NCBI GenBank assembly: GCA_021163445.1 | Contig: JAGGWR010000126.1 | Span: 1-32,925, forward strand | Length of the DNA: 32,925 nt | Reading direction: 5' to 3' | From: Candidatus Tharpella aukensis | GTDB taxonomy: Bacteria > Desulfobacterota > Anaeroferrophillalia > Anaeroferrophillales > Tharpellaceae | Program-made: the position numbers and the translations under genes | In this document: positions 31,722 to 32,925 of the stretch, piece after piece | Layout: every line of letters begins with the position of its first letter | Position numbering within the stretch: position 1 is the stretch's first letter | The notes under the pieces: generated by a model | Database searches by the model: none | What the model was told of the DNA's origin: nothing | The model's input: only the letters and a program-made list of their open reading frames with translations

Positions 31722-32925
31722 ATGGCGAAAAAAGAGTTAAATGCTCAGGAAGCATCAATCTGTGCCAGTACAGTACAGATGATCGAGAAAGCCACTAAAG
31801 ACGGCGTTCAGTTCGCATTTCATAGAGCTAATGATATGGCAGCTTGTCCCATCGGGGCGGTTTCCGCATGTTGTAAAAATTGTTCCATGGGTCCCTGTCG
31901 TTTAAGCCCGAAAGATCCTTATGCCAAGGTTGGCGTCTGTGGTGCGACTATTGATACTATCGGCGCACGTAACTTCGCCCGCATGGTTGTCGCCGGTGCC
32001 GCCGCTCATACCGATCACGGCATGGGTATGCTTGATTGTTTCAAGGAAGTCGTCCATGGCAAGATTGATGGTTTCCGGATCAAAGATGAAGTGAAACTTA
32101 AAGAAGTTTGTGGTTATCTCGATATTCCGCTTACGGTTGAAGTTGACGGTGAAGTCAAAGATCGTGAGATTCTGGAGTTAGGGGTTGAGCTGGCTGAAGA
32201 GCTTGAAAAGACCTACACCCAGGTTGAAGGTGAGATTCCTTTTATGAAACGGGTTCCGGAAAAGACCTTGGAACGCTGGCGTGAACTTGGAATTGTGCCG
32301 CGTGGTGCGATGCGTGAAATCATGGAGATGATGCATCGGACGCATATCGGCGTCGATCAGGAATATGTAAATATCAGTCGCCAATTTCAGCGCGTTGCCC
32401 TCTCCGATGGTTGGGGTGGTTCGATGGTTGCGACCGAACTTTCCGATATTCTTTTTGGGACTCCGAAGCCGATTGCCGGTATAGTTGATATGGGTTGTCT
32501 GGATGAGAAATCGGTTAACATTGTCATCAACGGTCACGAGCCGATCATGTTCGAAGCCATGATTGACTCCGTTAATGATCCTAAATTGATTGAAAAAGCC
32601 AAAGCCGCTGGCGCTGCAGGTTTAAACCTTGTCGGGATGTGTTGTTCCGGGGCCGAGGTTCTGATGCGTCATGGAGTTCCCCATGCCGGTAACTTCATGT
32701 CGACTGAAGCTGTGCTCGTAACCGGTGCGGTTGATGCCATGGCGGTTGACGTTCAGTGTATCAAACAGGGTTTAGGCCCGGTTTCAGAATGTTATGGAAC
32801 TCCGCTGATTACAACCAATTATCGGGCGCACATCGAAGGGGCTCAGCACATTCAGCTTGATGAGACAAATCCTCGCGAATGTGTTGACCAAGTTGTTGAG
32901 TTGGCGATTAAGCGTTACAAAGGCC
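31722..32925 (+). CDS. cooS: Anaerobic carbon monoxide dehydrogenase catalytic subunit (3' truncated)
   Basis: Not in the ORF track because it runs off the window. About 401 of the usual 630-680 residues are visible. It begins MAKKELNAQEASICASTVQM behind a perfect AAGGAGG. The Cys cluster that binds the D and B iron-sulfur centres is present as AACPIGAVSACCKNCSMGPCRL and GVCGATIDTIGARNFARMV. Downstream, MLDCFKEVVHGK (His/Cys region), VALSDGWGGSMVATELSDILFG and LVGMCCSGAEVLMRHG match CooS/AcsA. CO oxidation or CO2 reduction, possibly with acetyl-CoA synthase in a Wood-Ljungdahl pathway, is expected; the subtype needs the downstream genes. Confidence 0.96.
   Translation, partial: MAKKELNAQEASICASTVQMIEKATKDGVQFAFHRANDMAACPIGAVSACCKNCSMGPCRLSPKDPYAKVGVCGATIDTIGARNFARMVVAGAAAHTDHGMGMLDCFKEVVHGKIDGFRIKDEVKLKEVCGYLDIPLTVEVDGEVKDREILELGVELAEELEKTYTQVEGEIPFMKRVPEKTLERWRELGIVPRGAMREIMEMMHRTHIGVDQEYVNISRQFQRVALSDGWGGSMVATELSDILFGTPKPIAGIVDMGCLDEKSVNIVINGHEPIMFEAMIDSVNDPKLIEKAKAAGAAGLNLVGMCCSGAEVLMRHGVPHAGNFMSTEAVLVTGAVDAMAVDVQCIKQGLGPVSECYGTPLITTNYRAHIEGAQHIQLDETNPRECVDQVVELAIKRYKG

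Noticed and set aside
32178-32537. Minus-strand ORF of 119 residues
   Set aside because: It is a shadow of the open cooS frame, which has all the conserved motifs.
1-32925. CRISPR arrays, tRNA or rRNA genes, prophage
   Set aside because: No short regularly spaced repeats, cloverleaf sequences, rRNA segments or phage genes were seen on either strand; a dedicated tRNA and Rfam scan was not possible.

Overview
The window looks like chromosomal DNA from a Gram-negative, probably strictly anaerobic bacterium of the Desulfobacterota (former Deltaproteobacteria) type. This is inferred from gene content and order, not from any search. It carries an outer-membrane and lipid A cluster (BamA, Skp, FabZ, LpxA, LpxB, LolCD), a K+-dependent membrane pyrophosphatase, an anaerobic Ni-Fe-S carbon monoxide dehydrogenase and c-di-GMP type proteins. 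No tRNA, rRNA, CRISPR array, prophage or complete insertion sequence was recognised.

Layout. 1-1628: 3' part of hppA and its terminator. 1978-4827 (+): yebC-ruvC-ruvA-ruvB, tightly packed. 4923-7212 (+): a LuxR-type regulator, a PilZ protein with intact c-di-GMP motifs, and a nucleotide-sugar epimerase. 7430-19988 (-): a long envelope block. Read in its own direction it runs TPR membrane protein, PilW-like TPR lipoprotein, lysS, lolC, lolD, bamA, skp, fabZ, lpxA, a Gfo/Idh/MocA oxidoreductase, lpxB and a disordered protein of unknown function. The usual lpxD (between skp and fabZ) and lpxI (before lpxB) are absent from this block. 20342-20887 (-): a protein with a histone H1-like tail. 21039-22524 (+): kdsB, an HNH nuclease and a degenerate MoaE, translationally coupled. 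22676-23853 (-): an unusual three-gene unit. 23886-25517 (+): pyrF and a hypothetical Cys-rich protein. 25628-27191 (-): cmk-ispH. 27566-29993 (-): a small helical protein, aroQ, an M24 peptidase and efp. 30199-31170 (-): an HD-GYP-type protein. 31722-end (+): the 5' two thirds of cooS.

The most exciting item is at 23121-23309 (-), a gene absent from the ORF track. A small membrane protein has a perfect Shine-Dalgarno and an in-frame UGA at codon 30. Reading through the UGA gives 62 residues and ends 13 nt before the next gene. Sixteen nucleotides after the UGA a hairpin begins its loop, with the same layout as the E. coli fdhF SECIS: an unpaired U in the 5' arm and GGU in the loop. I propose a new or little-described small selenoprotein with a T-U-M-K-P-A-C motif. 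It sits between a 3D-domain lipoprotein and a protein made of two copies of a Cys-containing module ending in CQLGxF.

The second theme is dispersed intergenic palindromes of about 125-250 bp in many gaps. One 143-bp family (14748, 22531, with a 22-bp remnant at 19281) occurs as inverted copies about 89% identical. A ~130-bp family (7285, 12257) is also present twice. Several elements with unrelated interiors share termini close to GTAACTATTCAG, which suggests a common mobilising activity or a common structural role.
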